From the NCBI GenBank assembly GCA_946410525.1, contig CAMKAQ010000004.1, positions 1-14,195 on the forward strand: a stretch of DNA of 14,195 nucleotides, written 5' to 3'. Position numbers and translations under genes: made by a program. The notes beneath the pieces are model-generated. The model made no database searches, had not been told where the DNA came from, and saw only the letters and a program-made list of their open reading frames with translations. The DNA comes from an uncultured Caryophanales bacterium. GTDB taxonomy: Bacteria > Bacillota_I > Bacilli_A > RFN20 > CAG-826. This document shows, in pieces, positions 1-6,538 of the stretch; position 1 is the first letter of the stretch, and each line of letters opens with the position of its first letter.

Positions 1-699
1 GGCATTTATCTCCACTACATCCTAGACCGCAATTGCCATCCTTTCGTCTATAGCCGTGCCGGTTATAAAGAGGATGACTCAAAAGAGGCCAAATACTATT
101 CGGCTTTCCACACCAAGTTTGAAAGCGCCCTCGACATCATCTACGCCAAAGAGAAGGGTGTCTATAATGAGAACCCTGGCTTCACTTTGAAGACCGTCAG
201 CGATGAAGAGCTCCATAAGATCTCAAAGATGATTTATGAGGCCAACAAATCCAGTGACAATATTCCTGGGCTTGATGAGAATTCCTATTTCACATCAGTG
301 AAGGACTATATCTCCGTCGTTAAGTTCGTGAACAAACCTCATGGGCTCAAGAGATGGTTCCTTAAGACCTTCTTTGGAAGCGATGCGGTTGCTTTTGCCC
401 TCAACTACCCTCGTGACTTGGAGAAGACATATGGTAAGGTCGATTTCCTTAATGCCGAAAAGAATGAATGGCCTGATCCAGTCTCTGGCAAGAAGAGGAA
501 TGAGAGCTGGTATGAGCTTATGACCAAAGCCAAAGAAGAATATCTTTCTTTCCTCCCTCTCTTAGAGAAAGCAAAGAACGGGGAAGACACTTCCAAAGAG
601 GCTCATGAGTTCTACGCAGGAATTGACCATAACGGCGTCAAGGATGGCGGAACGAAAAAATACATGGACCCAATTCTCCCTTACGTTGAGGGAAAATAA
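1..699 (+). CDS. Unrecognised protein, 3' portion (5' end outside window)
   Basis: The reading frame is open from the first base to a TAA at 697-699, giving 232 visible residues, so the true start lies upstream. A TTG at 187 in this frame is only an internal codon. I do not recognise the family. The visible part is hydrophilic and rich in Lys, Glu and aromatic residues (HYILDRNCHPFVYSRAGY near the start, WFLKTFFGSDAVAFALNYPRD in the middle). It has no obvious membrane segment, so a soluble protein is likely. It converges on the AbiE genes across a bidirectional terminator. No function is proposed. Confidence 0.75.
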   Translation, partial: GIYLHYILDRNCHPFVYSRAGYKEDDSKEAKYYSAFHTKFESALDIIYAKEKGVYNENPGFTLKTVSDEELHKISKMIYEANKSSDNIPGLDENSYFTSVKDYISVVKFVNKPHGLKRWFLKTFFGSDAVAFALNYPRDLEKTYGKVDFLNAEKNEWPDPVSGKKRNESWYELMTKAKEEYLSFLPLLEKAKNGEDTSKEAHEFYAGIDHNGVKDGGTKKYMDPILPYVEGK

Positions 700-710
700 G
701 CGGGATTTGC

Positions 711-741
711 AAAAAAGGAGCGGGATTTGCCGCTCCTTTTT
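711..741. terminator. Bidirectional rho-independent terminator between the first gene and abiEii
   Basis: The seven-bp arms GGAGCGG (717-723) and CCGCTCC (730-736) enclose a GATTTG loop, flanked by A6 on the left and T5 on the right. It can therefore end transcription of the plus-strand gene and of the convergent abiEii. The 11-mer GCGGGATTTGC occurs twice, at 700-710 and 720-730, the second copy supplying part of the stem and loop. Confidence 0.85.
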
Positions 742-743
742 GA

Positions 744-1583
744 TTACATTATTTCTTTAACCCAATCGCAAATTGCAGTCATAACATCTTCAAGCGCTAA
801 GCCTTGTGCATAACTATTTCTATTTGCATAGGCTTGCCAACGGACGTTTATCTGGGAGTTTTTGCTTATGCCTTCTATTAGGTTCAAAGCTTCTTCCTTA
901 CCAATTGAAAAGCGTCTATATTTGCATGCCTCTTTGAAAGCTTCTTTCAAGACGTCTGGCACAACATTGTCCCTTTGGGTTTTTCTAAGGACATAGAGGT
1001 CGTAATAGTCCTTGCTCCTGCTGTTGGCGAATTGCTTTGCTAAAACGGTTTCCAGCTTTTCGGCTATGACGCTTTCGAGGCTATAAGTCTTGATTGGCAA
1101 AACCTCTCCTGTAACCAAACACCTGTAATCATAATTCCTATCAGAAGGGACAATTGGGTCTCCGGTTGCGACATCGATTCCGAATGTGTGCCTTACGTTA
1201 TCGAGTTTAGCGGTGACTTTGACTTGAAAACCACCATAGATGTCCTGAGGTCTAATATCGGTGGTGTCGAGGACTTCAAATACAATATCGTCCCCTAAAT
1301 CGATCTTCGCAATCTCACCCACTATCTTCGTTATGTTCGCTTTTTCCATCGAAAGATTCTTAAGGTGGAAATCCATATCCACGGTGCTTCTGTTATGAAC
1401 GCCTAGGACGCTAGATAAATACAGGCCTCCCTTGAGGATGAAGCTGTTTTTGTATGGGGAGACCGCTAGTCTTGCCAAAAAGGCGTCAAAAAAGAATCTG
1501 TCATAGACGACGTTCTGAGAGATGTTTAACTCTTTGGCTATGTTGTTGGCTCTGGCTTTCAATGAATCTTTGTTAATCCGCAT
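744..1583 (-). CDS. abiEii: AbiEii/AbiGii-family nucleotidyltransferase toxin
   Basis: This 279-aa protein is the toxin half of a type IV toxin-antitoxin/abortive-infection pair. The family transfers nucleotides to host RNA targets; some members modify tRNA acceptor ends. Seen in the sequence: KGG at 51-53 with following residues (motif I region), an R-x-T-x-DMD metal-binding signature (R65 to D71), EKLETV at 175-180 (motif III region), and a RSKDYYDL segment at 189-196 matching the usual R-x-x-D-x-Y-D-L motif. All expected catalytic motifs are present and the length is normal, so it looks intact. The start overlaps the end of the antitoxin gene by 11 nt, with a GGAGG ribosome site inside the antitoxin coding region, which implies coupled translation. 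The family call is from motif memory. Confidence 0.88.
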   Translation of the reverse strand: MRINKDSLKARANNIAKELNISQNVVYDRFFFDAFLARLAVSPYKNSFILKGGLYLSSVLGVHNRSTVDMDFHLKNLSMEKANITKIVGEIAKIDLGDDIVFEVLDTTDIRPQDIYGGFQVKVTAKLDNVRHTFGIDVATGDPIVPSDRNYDYRCLVTGEVLPIKTYSLESVIAEKLETVLAKQFANSRSKDYYDLYVLRKTQRDNVVPDVLKEAFKEACKYRRFSIGKEEALNLIEGISKNSQINVRWQAYANRNSYAQGLALEDVMTAICDWVKEIM

Positions 1584-2184
1584 TTACCACTACCTCCACA
1601 ACCTCATATACTCGTTTTTCGATACCGATTTTCTTAGCGTATTCGAAAAGCTTCACTTGATCGTTCTTTTTCCTTATGTAGAGTTTGATTGCCTTGATGA
1701 AAGTCTCGGCGTCGTATCTGTCCCGATACTTGATAAGGTCGCAGATGGTTCTCTCTTCGTCATAGGTCCTAACAACGTTCCCAAACATTGTTTTGGTTTC
1801 TTTAATCCCAAGTTCATAAATGGAAGGATCAGAAATTCTTCTAACAAGAAGGGAATCCATCTTGTTTCTAGAAGGGTGGTAGCTTTGCGGAGAAGCAACC
1901 TCAAGGTCGGTTGGGATTTTGTCGGTAAGGCCAAGAAGATAGAGGGCACTCATGCCGGAGAAGATGTATTTCGGATATCTCTTTTGGAGGACGAAATAAT
2001 CATCGGTAGGATAATCGTCATCGGCATAATACCCTGGGGCTATTTTGTTTAGACCCTTTCTCTTAACGAAATCGGAAAGAAACCACGATGGGATTTTTGC
2101 GTCGTCCACGTCTTTGCGAGTGATGAATCCACCGTTCTTTTTGAAAATTTTTCCTAGTTTTGTGTAATTGGTTTCTTCTTTCAT
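1573..2184 (-). CDS. abiEi: AbiEi-family antitoxin / autorepressor with N-terminal winged helix
   Basis: This 203-aa protein is the antitoxin of the AbiE pair. The family neutralises the toxin without direct complex formation and represses its own promoter. The N-terminal stretch, FITRKDVDDAKIP followed by LNKIAPGYY, is the typical winged-helix segment. The C-terminal domain carries the family-typical RYPKYIFSGMSALYLLGLTD, PQSYHPSR and the conserved ERTICDLI. I chose the ATG at 2184 over a GTG two codons earlier because AAGGTG lies just upstream of the ATG. The gene is immediately upstream of, and overlaps, the toxin gene. GC and third-position usage look more AT-rich than the xyl and gua genes (by eye), in line with horizontal mobility of such systems. 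Confidence 0.88.
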   Translation of the reverse strand: MKEETNYTKLGKIFKKNGGFITRKDVDDAKIPSWFLSDFVKRKGLNKIAPGYYADDDYPTDDYFVLQKRYPKYIFSGMSALYLLGLTDKIPTDLEVASPQSYHPSRNKMDSLLVRRISDPSIYELGIKETKTMFGNVVRTYDEERTICDLIKYRDRYDAETFIKAIKLYIRKKNDQVKLFEYAKKIGIEKRVYEVVEVVVNAD

Positions 2185-2193
2185 TTGCACCTT

Positions 2194-2222
2194 ATTTTAC
2201 ATTCTTTAGTGTGTATTTACAA
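2194..2222 (-). promoter_or_regulatory. Probable abiE promoter, almost leaderless
   Basis: Read on the minus strand, TTGTAA (2217-2222) and TAAAAT (2194-2199) are separated by 17 bp. The -10 box ends only 9 nt before the ATG at 2184, so the predicted start of transcription falls at or within a few bases of the initiation codon. TGTAAA occurs twice, in the -35 box and just before the -10 box, as possible direct-repeat operator halves. There is no experimental support. Confidence 0.5.
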
Positions 2223-2242
2223 GCTAGCGAATTCAGGTAATT

Positions 2243-2275
2243 AAAAATGGCACCTGTAAGGGAAGGGTGCCATTT
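2243..2275 (-). terminator. Terminator of the oxidative-stress operon
   Basis: Arms AAATGGCACC (2245-2254) and GGTGCCATTT (2266-2275) are perfectly complementary around an 11-nt loop. On the minus strand the stem is followed by a U-run (ATTTTTAATT), so it closes the operon ending at 2299. It lies between that operon and the abiE promoter. Confidence 0.85.
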
Positions 2276-2298
2276 CGATATACGTTTCTGAAAGGGCG

Positions 2299-2700
2299 CT
2301 AGATGATCACCTTTTCAGAGGGAGCAACAAACGAGGAGAAGGTAGCCTCGCCTGATTTAAAGTAAAGCATTTCGGTATTGCCATCATCTTCGTTATACAT
2401 CGCGCGAAGCGAAGGCATCTTGTCGAGCATGGCTTTCTTGACTTCTCTTCTGTCATCTTCTTCTAAGACGCCAGATAGACGTAACCACTGCCCGTCTTTG
2501 AATGCGCAGATCTCGACTTTCGGGTTGGCTTTGATTTGCTTAGAGACCGGTTTGATTTTGCCAGTCTGGATATAAAGCTTCCCTTCGTAGAGTAACTGCG
2601 TGCCAAAGGCTCTTACGCGAGGCTGATCGCCTTCGATGGTGGCAAGATAGTAAGTTCCTGCTGCTTCGAGGAACTCGTAGACTCTTTCAACGTTAGTCAT
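2299..2700 (-). CDS. Pyridoxamine 5'-phosphate oxidase-fold flavoprotein
   Basis: The protein is 133 aa from the ATG at 2700. A longer reading (146 aa) would run into the upstream gene, whereas this ATG follows the ferritin-like gene's TAA with a single base between, typical of translational coupling. The N-terminal MTNVERVYEFLEAAGTYYLA segment, the EGDQPRVRAFGT strand pair and QTGKIKPVSKQIKANPKVEI are characteristic of the small split-barrel FMN-binding PNPOx-like family. These are usually general-stress or FMN/F420 reductase-like proteins rather than true PdxH. It is the last gene of an operon with ferritin-like, peroxidase and OhrR-type genes, which suggests a redox or detoxification role. 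The exact substrate is unknown. Confidence 0.8.
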   Translation of the reverse strand: MTNVERVYEFLEAAGTYYLATIEGDQPRVRAFGTQLLYEGKLYIQTGKIKPVSKQIKANPKVEICAFKDGQWLRLSGVLEEDDRREVKKAMLDKMPSLRAMYNEDDGNTEMLYFKSGEATFSSFVAPSEKVII

Positions 2701-2701
2701 A

Positions 2702-3148
2702 TTAGCCAATCTGCTCGATGAGATAGTTCTCGTAGCCAATCTCTTTGATGAGGTTGAGGTGGGCTCTCACCCAGTTATAGTGCTCTTGCTCATCGACGAT
2801 GAATTTCTGGATCATGTTCGCACTGACATAATCATCGGCGAAGAGGGCTAAGGCTTGTGACATCGCTGGGAGAGCGGTAGCGCTTTCCTTGCAATCGTAT
2901 TCGAGCATCTCTTTGACGTCTTTGATAACTGGATAATCGGAGATGGCGACTTCTGGGGTCTCACCAAGCTCAATGAGGCGCTTATTGACCTCTTTGGCTT
3001 CGTTCCACTCCTCCTCGGCTTCGGCAGCGATCTTCTCGGCTAAGGCTTTGAAGCCTCTATCGGCTAACATTTCGGCATGGATGCTATGTTGCTGGCTGTT
3101 GCCAAACCAACCTTTAGCAAGCTCTTTTAAGAATTCGACTTTGGTCAT
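2702..3148 (-). CDS. Ferritin-like (bacterioferritin-related) protein with incomplete diiron site
   Basis: This 148-aa, all-helical protein has an AGGAGG site 8 nt before the ATG. The C-terminal third (DYVSANMIQKFI, DEQEH, ENYLIEQIG) aligns well by eye with the last helix and tail of bacterioferritin. On that alignment only three ferroxidase ligands are kept: E47 (Bfr E51), E120 (E127) and H123 (H130). Bfr E18 falls on W14, H54 on E50, E94 on S89, and the haem ligand M52 on W48. It therefore belongs to the ferritin-like superfamily but may not oxidise iron in the usual way; H21, H24 and E26 could form a different site. It lies between the peroxidase and the PNPOx gene, so a role in iron or peroxide protection is inferred. 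Confidence 0.75.
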   Translation of the reverse strand: MTKVEFLKELAKGWFGNSQQHSIHAEMLADRGFKALAEKIAAEAEEEWNEAKEVNKRLIELGETPEVAISDYPVIKDVKEMLEYDCKESATALPAMSQALALFADDYVSANMIQKFIVDEQEHYNWVRAHLNLIKEIGYENYLIEQIG

Positions 3149-3210
3149 TCTTGTTTCCTCCTAAATTGGGATATATGTATCGGCTGTTAATTTATTTTCT
3201 CTTAATTCTC

Positions 3211-3759
3211 TTATCCAAGTAAAGAGACAACGCACTTCTCGACTTCTTTCATGTCGATGGTTGGTTCGAATCTCGCAACAACCTCACCGTTTCTATCAAC
3301 GACGAACTTGGTGAAGTTCCATTTGATGTCCGGGTTCTCTTTGTATTTGCGGTCCTTCATTTTGGCGACCGCTTTCATCATGAGGGCCTTTGGTCCTTTG
3401 CCAAATGATTCGAAGCCTTTCTTGCTCTTGAGATATTTGAAGAGAGGGATCTCGTTCTCACCGTTGACGTCGCTCTTCTTCATCTGAGGGAAGGTGGTGT
3501 CATATTTGAGGGTGCAGAACTCATGGATCTCCTCATCGCTTCCTGGAGCCTGGCCCGCGAATTGGTTACATGGGACATCAATGATCTCGAGTCCTTTTTC
3601 ATGGTATTTCTTATACATCTCCTCGATTGGAGCGTACTGTGGGGTGAATCCGCATCCGGTCGCCGTGTTGACGACAAGGATGACTTTGCCCTCGTATTCT
3701 TTAAGCGAGAGTTCGCTGCCATCCGCGCGTGTAACCTTTAAATCGTAGATTGAGCTCAT
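3211..3759 (-). CDS. Glutathione peroxidase-family thiol peroxidase (Cys type)
   Basis: This 182-aa protein reduces hydrogen peroxide and organic hydroperoxides in the cytoplasm, in bacteria normally with thioredoxin rather than glutathione. The peroxidatic Cys36 sits in NTATGCGFTPQY, and the tetrad partners Gln70 (CNQFAGQ) and Trp147 (IKWNFTKF) are present. Cys64 (PCNQF) and Cys82 (EFCTLKYD) match the extra cysteines of 2-Cys members; Cys82 is the likely resolving cysteine. No selenocysteine codon is involved. AAAGGAG precedes the ATG at normal spacing. It follows the OhrR-like gene by 16 nt and precedes the ferritin-like gene, so it is a probable direct target of that repressor. Confidence 0.92.
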   Translation of the reverse strand: MSSIYDLKVTRADGSELSLKEYEGKVILVVNTATGCGFTPQYAPIEEMYKKYHEKGLEIIDVPCNQFAGQAPGSDEEIHEFCTLKYDTTFPQMKKSDVNGENEIPLFKYLKSKKGFESFGKGPKALMMKAVAKMKDRKYKENPDIKWNFTKFVVDRNGEVVARFEPTIDMKEVEKCVVSLLG

Positions 3760-3775
3760 AACTTTTCTCCTTTGT

Positions 3776-4222
3776 TTACCAGTTCCCTTTTAGCATCTTG
3801 TCGAGTAGTCCCTTGAAGAGGATGAATTCCTCATCGCTTAACCAATGGTCTTGATAGATGCAGCTAGGGATATTCACGGCCTTCTCTCTTAAGGCGAGGC
3901 CTTTATCCGTTAGGACGATAACGATGTTCCTCTTGTCCTCCTTGTCCTTCTCGATATCGATGTAGCCCTTCTTCTTAAGCTTCTTTAAGAGTTCGGTCAA
4001 GGTGTTGGCTTTGAGGTAGAGGGCTTCCACTAAGTCTTTCTCGTTAACTTTCCTCTTCTCCCACATCACCATCATCGTGATGTACTGGGTGTAAGTGAGA
4101 TCAAGCTCCTTGAGGAGAGGTTGGTACCTTCTGAGAATCTTGTTTGCCACCGCATAGGTTGGGAAGCAGACTTGATTCTTGAGGTAGAGGGATTCGAATT
4201 TGAGGTTCTCGTTATTTTCCAT
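3776..4222 (-). CDS. ohrR: OhrR-like MarR-family organic-peroxide sensor
   Basis: This 148-aa winged-helix dimeric repressor closely resembles OhrR. The N-terminal LKNQVCFPTYAVANKI carries the peroxide-sensing Cys19, with Tyr23 and Tyr33 in the positions of the two tyrosines that hydrogen-bond the reactive cysteine in B. subtilis OhrR. The TYTQYITMMVMWE helix, the recognition region LYLKANTLTELLKKLKKKGY and the wing DKEDKRNIVIVLT follow in the standard order. It is the first gene of an operon with a thiol peroxidase, a ferritin-like protein and a PNPOx-type flavoprotein. No ohr gene is visible nearby. A palindrome overlapping its -10 box suggests autorepression relieved by organic hydroperoxides. 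It could also be a general MarR redox sensor. Confidence 0.88.
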   Translation of the reverse strand: MENNENLKFESLYLKNQVCFPTYAVANKILRRYQPLLKELDLTYTQYITMMVMWEKRKVNEKDLVEALYLKANTLTELLKKLKKKGYIDIEKDKEDKRNIVIVLTDKGLALREKAVNIPSCIYQDHWLSDEEFILFKGLLDKMLKGNW

Positions 4223-4228
4223 GGCTAC

Positions 4229-4256
4229 ATTATATCGTATACGACATATTTAACAA
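4229..4256 (-). promoter_or_regulatory. ohrR-operon promoter with overlapping MarR-type operator
   Basis: A near-perfect 18-bp palindrome at 4231-4248 (TATATCGTATACGACATA, 8 of 9 pairs, core TCGTATACGA) overlaps a consensus minus-strand TATAAT (4229-4234). The -35 candidate TTGTTA is at 4251-4256 (16-bp spacer). A repressor bound here would block RNA polymerase. The -10 box ends only 6 nt before the ATG at 4222, so the mRNA would be leaderless or nearly so, and no Shine-Dalgarno sequence is seen. Confidence 0.7.
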
Positions 4257-4272
4257 GATAAATGTTTTGGAA

Positions 4273-4301
4273 TGAAAAAAGACCCTGTAAAACAGGGTCT
4301 T
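4273..4301 (-). terminator. Terminator of the xyl operon
   Basis: Stem AAGACCCTGT (4279-4288) and ACAGGGTCTT (4292-4301) form around a three-base AAA loop. On the minus strand they are followed by a run of six U. It lies 17 nt past the stop of the GH43 gene and closes the xylA-xylB-araC-GH43 operon. Confidence 0.9.
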
Positions 4302-4318
4302 AATTTTTAAGATTTCGC

Positions 4319-5737
4319 TTAGTTGAAGGCGATGGTGTGTAATTCGCACTTGCCTTTGCCAACATACTCTAAGAATAAAGCATGCTTGCCCTTCTCGACT
4401 TTGATCTCAGTCTTGAAGGTGGCGAGTTCCTTAGAAGGCTTGACCTCGACTTTGCCGACTTCCTTCTCATCGATGAAGACTTTGAAGTAGCCGCCGACTT
4501 TGCCTTTTAAGGTGATGGAGAAATCGACTTTCTCATTCTTGAAGTCGAAGTATTTCCATCCGGCTTTGACGCCATTATAGACATTGGCGATATATGGAAC
4601 TGGCTTCTCGTCCTTGCTCTGGGTGAAGTATGGCTTGCCGAAGCATTTGAATGGGCTCATGAAGCAGTTGCCTTTTGGAGAGGTGAGGTTGCAAGCGATG
4701 TAGGCTGGGTAGGAACCTTCGGCTTTGAGAGGTCCACCGTTTAAGCCACAGGAAGTGACCTCAACCTGTTTGATGGAACCATCTTTCTCGATCTTGATCT
4801 CTTCAGCGCAGGCCTGACGGGAGAAGCAATCTCTGTTGGTCTGACGGTGATAGAAGATATAGTGCTTGTCACCGATGGTGAGGATGGAACCGTGGGTGTT
4901 GCCAGTGAAGTTGCTCGCGGTCTTTGGATCTTTGTGGTTTCCAAGGCCAATATCACCGATTGAGATGATGGTGCCGCCAAAATGGAATTCACCATCTGGT
5001 TTGTCGGAGATGGCGTAGCAGAGTTCGTGTCCGAGGAAGGAGGAATAGATGAAGTAATACTTGTTACCGATCTTTCTCATGGAGGAAGCCTCGAAGAATT
5101 CGTGGCCTTCCCATTCGGTGCCTTTGCTGTTTCGTTTAACCTTGCAGATGATCTTTGGCTCGCCGATGATGGTCATCATGTCTTTGTCGAGCTTGCAGCA
5201 AGTCGCGCCTTCTTTGGACTGCTTGCCCATGGTGAGTGGGTAATGGACTGGTCCGAAGCCGGTGTAGAGATAGACGTCATTGCCTTCGACATAGACGCCT
5301 GGGTCAAAGGCGAAGCCATCGCCTTTCTTTCTGCCTAAATGGGTGCCATCGGCGTGGTGAACGTAGCCGATTGGCTTGAACTGTCCGCATGGGGTATCGC
5401 AGACGGCGACGCCGATCTCGTTGTGGTAAGCGGCGAAGTAGTAGAGATAGTACTTTCCATCTGGGCCCTGGATGGCATCTGGGGCGTAAAGAGGGCTTCT
5501 GCCCTTCTTGCCGTTATGTGGGTCATCGCTTCTCTTGAAGATGACGCCTTCATAACGCCAGTCGCTTAAGTCATCGATTGGGGCGCTATAGGTGATATGA
5601 TCCAAAACGCAGAAATCGTGGCCGTTGAAACGGTCATGGGAGCCATAGATGTAGACTCTGTCGCCGAAGATATGAGGTTCGGCATCAGGGACGTATTCAT
5701 CTAATGGCAAATAAGGATTGAATACTTGCTGTTTCAT
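4319..5737 (-). CDS. Glycoside hydrolase family 43 enzyme (beta-xylosidase / alpha-arabinofuranosidase type)
   Basis: This 472-aa enzyme probably releases xylose or arabinose from xylan- or arabinan-derived oligosaccharides. The five-bladed propeller domain occupies about residues 10-330. Likely catalytic residues are the general base D18 (PDAEPHIFGDRVYIYGSHD), the pKa-tuning D145 (FAFDPGVYVEGNDVYLY) and the general acid E216 (GHEFFEASSMRKIGNKYYFI). The last 80-90 residues (from about 385) form a beta-rich segment like a CBM6-type sandwich. No signal peptide is present, so it should act in the cytoplasm on imported oligosaccharides. GGAGGAG precedes the start, and the ATG overlaps the stop of the AraC gene (ATGA). 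The neighbouring xylose genes favour a xylo- or arabinoxylo-oligosaccharide substrate; exact specificity is not readable from the sequence. Confidence 0.88.
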   Translation of the reverse strand: MKQQVFNPYLPLDEYVPDAEPHIFGDRVYIYGSHDRFNGHDFCVLDHITYSAPIDDLSDWRYEGVIFKRSDDPHNGKKGRSPLYAPDAIQGPDGKYYLYYFAAYHNEIGVAVCDTPCGQFKPIGYVHHADGTHLGRKKGDGFAFDPGVYVEGNDVYLYTGFGPVHYPLTMGKQSKEGATCCKLDKDMMTIIGEPKIICKVKRNSKGTEWEGHEFFEASSMRKIGNKYYFIYSSFLGHELCYAISDKPDGEFHFGGTIISIGDIGLGNHKDPKTASNFTGNTHGSILTIGDKHYIFYHRQTNRDCFSRQACAEEIKIEKDGSIKQVEVTSCGLNGGPLKAEGSYPAYIACNLTSPKGNCFMSPFKCFGKPYFTQSKDEKPVPYIANVYNGVKAGWKYFDFKNEKVDFSITLKGKVGGYFKVFIDEKEVGKVEVKPSKELATFKTEIKVEKGKHALFLEYVGKGKCELHTIAFN

Positions 5738-6522
5738 TTGTTCTCCTCCAGTATTTCCTCACGGTAATCCCTTGGGGTTTTACCGATAATTTTCAAAAAG
5801 TTACGGTTGAAGGTGCGAAGCGAGTCGTAACCGACTTCCTCCGCCACTTCTTGGATTTGGACATCTTCCCTCTTGAGGAGTTCGATGGCCTTTTGGACCC
5901 TGAAACGGTTGAGGTAGCTTCTGAAGTTCTCCTTTAAGCCGTCGTTGACCACGTTAGAAAGGTAATGGTAGTCATAGCCGACTTTCTTCGAGAAGTCATC
6001 AAGGGAGATGTTACTCTTATAGTTCTCCTCAACATAGGAGAGAACCTGCCCAACGAGGGTGGTGAACTTCTTTTCCCTTGGCATCTTCGGGAGCTTGTTA
6101 TAGATGCTCGCGATGAAATAAAAAGCACTGCGGATAAGATAAGGGTCGCCGGAGTGCTTTATGTCCTCTATAAGATTCAGGTATTTGTCGAATTTGAAGA
6201 CTGGGTTGACTGCACACTCCTTGACCGTCGATGGGTAAAACGCATCGACGTGGTCAGGAGAGAAAATGCAGAGGTAGCTTTTCGAAGAACCGACGGTCTC
6301 GTAGAGATGGATCTGGTTCGGAAGGATGAGGGCAGCCTCACCTGCGTGAAGCGTGAAATCATTCTTGTCGATCGAGACTTTTAACAGTCCTTCGTAGCAA
6401 TAAAGGAACTCAAAGCTGTCATGAAAATGGGCGGAAAACGTAAGATTCACGTCGTCTTGATGATAGAGGTAGTTAACTCTATTCGAACGACCTTCCTCAA
6501 ACGAGACCGTCTTCTCTGACAT
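5734..6522 (-). CDS. AraC-family transcriptional regulator
   Basis: This 262-aa protein has an N-terminal cupin-like sugar-sensing half and a C-terminal pair of helix-turn-helix motifs. The N-terminal half shows FSAHFHDSFEFLYCYEG and LHAGEAALILPNQIHLYE, typical of the AraC effector-binding cupin. The C-terminal half shows ISLDDFSKKVGYDYHYLSNV (first HTH), then QIQEVAEEVGYDSLRTFNRN and FLKIIGKTPRDYRE (second HTH and family signature). It lies within the xyl operon, 16 nt after xylB, with AAAGGAG overlapping the xylB stop, and its own stop overlaps the GH43 start. It is most simply a pentose-responsive activator of this operon; that is inferred from context. Its TGA stop argues for the standard code. 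Confidence 0.9.
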   Translation of the reverse strand: MSEKTVSFEEGRSNRVNYLYHQDDVNLTFSAHFHDSFEFLYCYEGLLKVSIDKNDFTLHAGEAALILPNQIHLYETVGSSKSYLCIFSPDHVDAFYPSTVKECAVNPVFKFDKYLNLIEDIKHSGDPYLIRSAFYFIASIYNKLPKMPREKKFTTLVGQVLSYVEENYKSNISLDDFSKKVGYDYHYLSNVVNDGLKENFRSYLNRFRVQKAIELLKREDVQIQEVAEEVGYDSLRTFNRNFLKIIGKTPRDYREEILEENK

Positions 6523-6538
6523 CGATGATAAGACTCCT

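Noticed and set aside
187..699. A 170-residue gene starting at TTG 187
   Set aside because: The frame is open back to base 1 with the same protein-like composition and no ribosome site before 187, so the TTG is internal to a longer gene.
1522..2052. 176-residue plus-strand frame opposite the AbiE genes
   Set aside because: It is antisense to two well-supported genes, is made of low-complexity hydrophobic/acidic residues mirroring their codons, and has no ribosome site.
2701..2739. Extended N-terminus of the PNPOx-fold gene
   Set aside because: It would overlap the upstream ferritin-like gene, and family similarity begins at the ATG at 2700.
3170..3181. Short palindrome GATATATGTATC before the ferritin-like gene as a second operator
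   Set aside because: Only four pairs per arm, AT-rich, and unlike the palindrome at the ohrR promoter; too weak to call.
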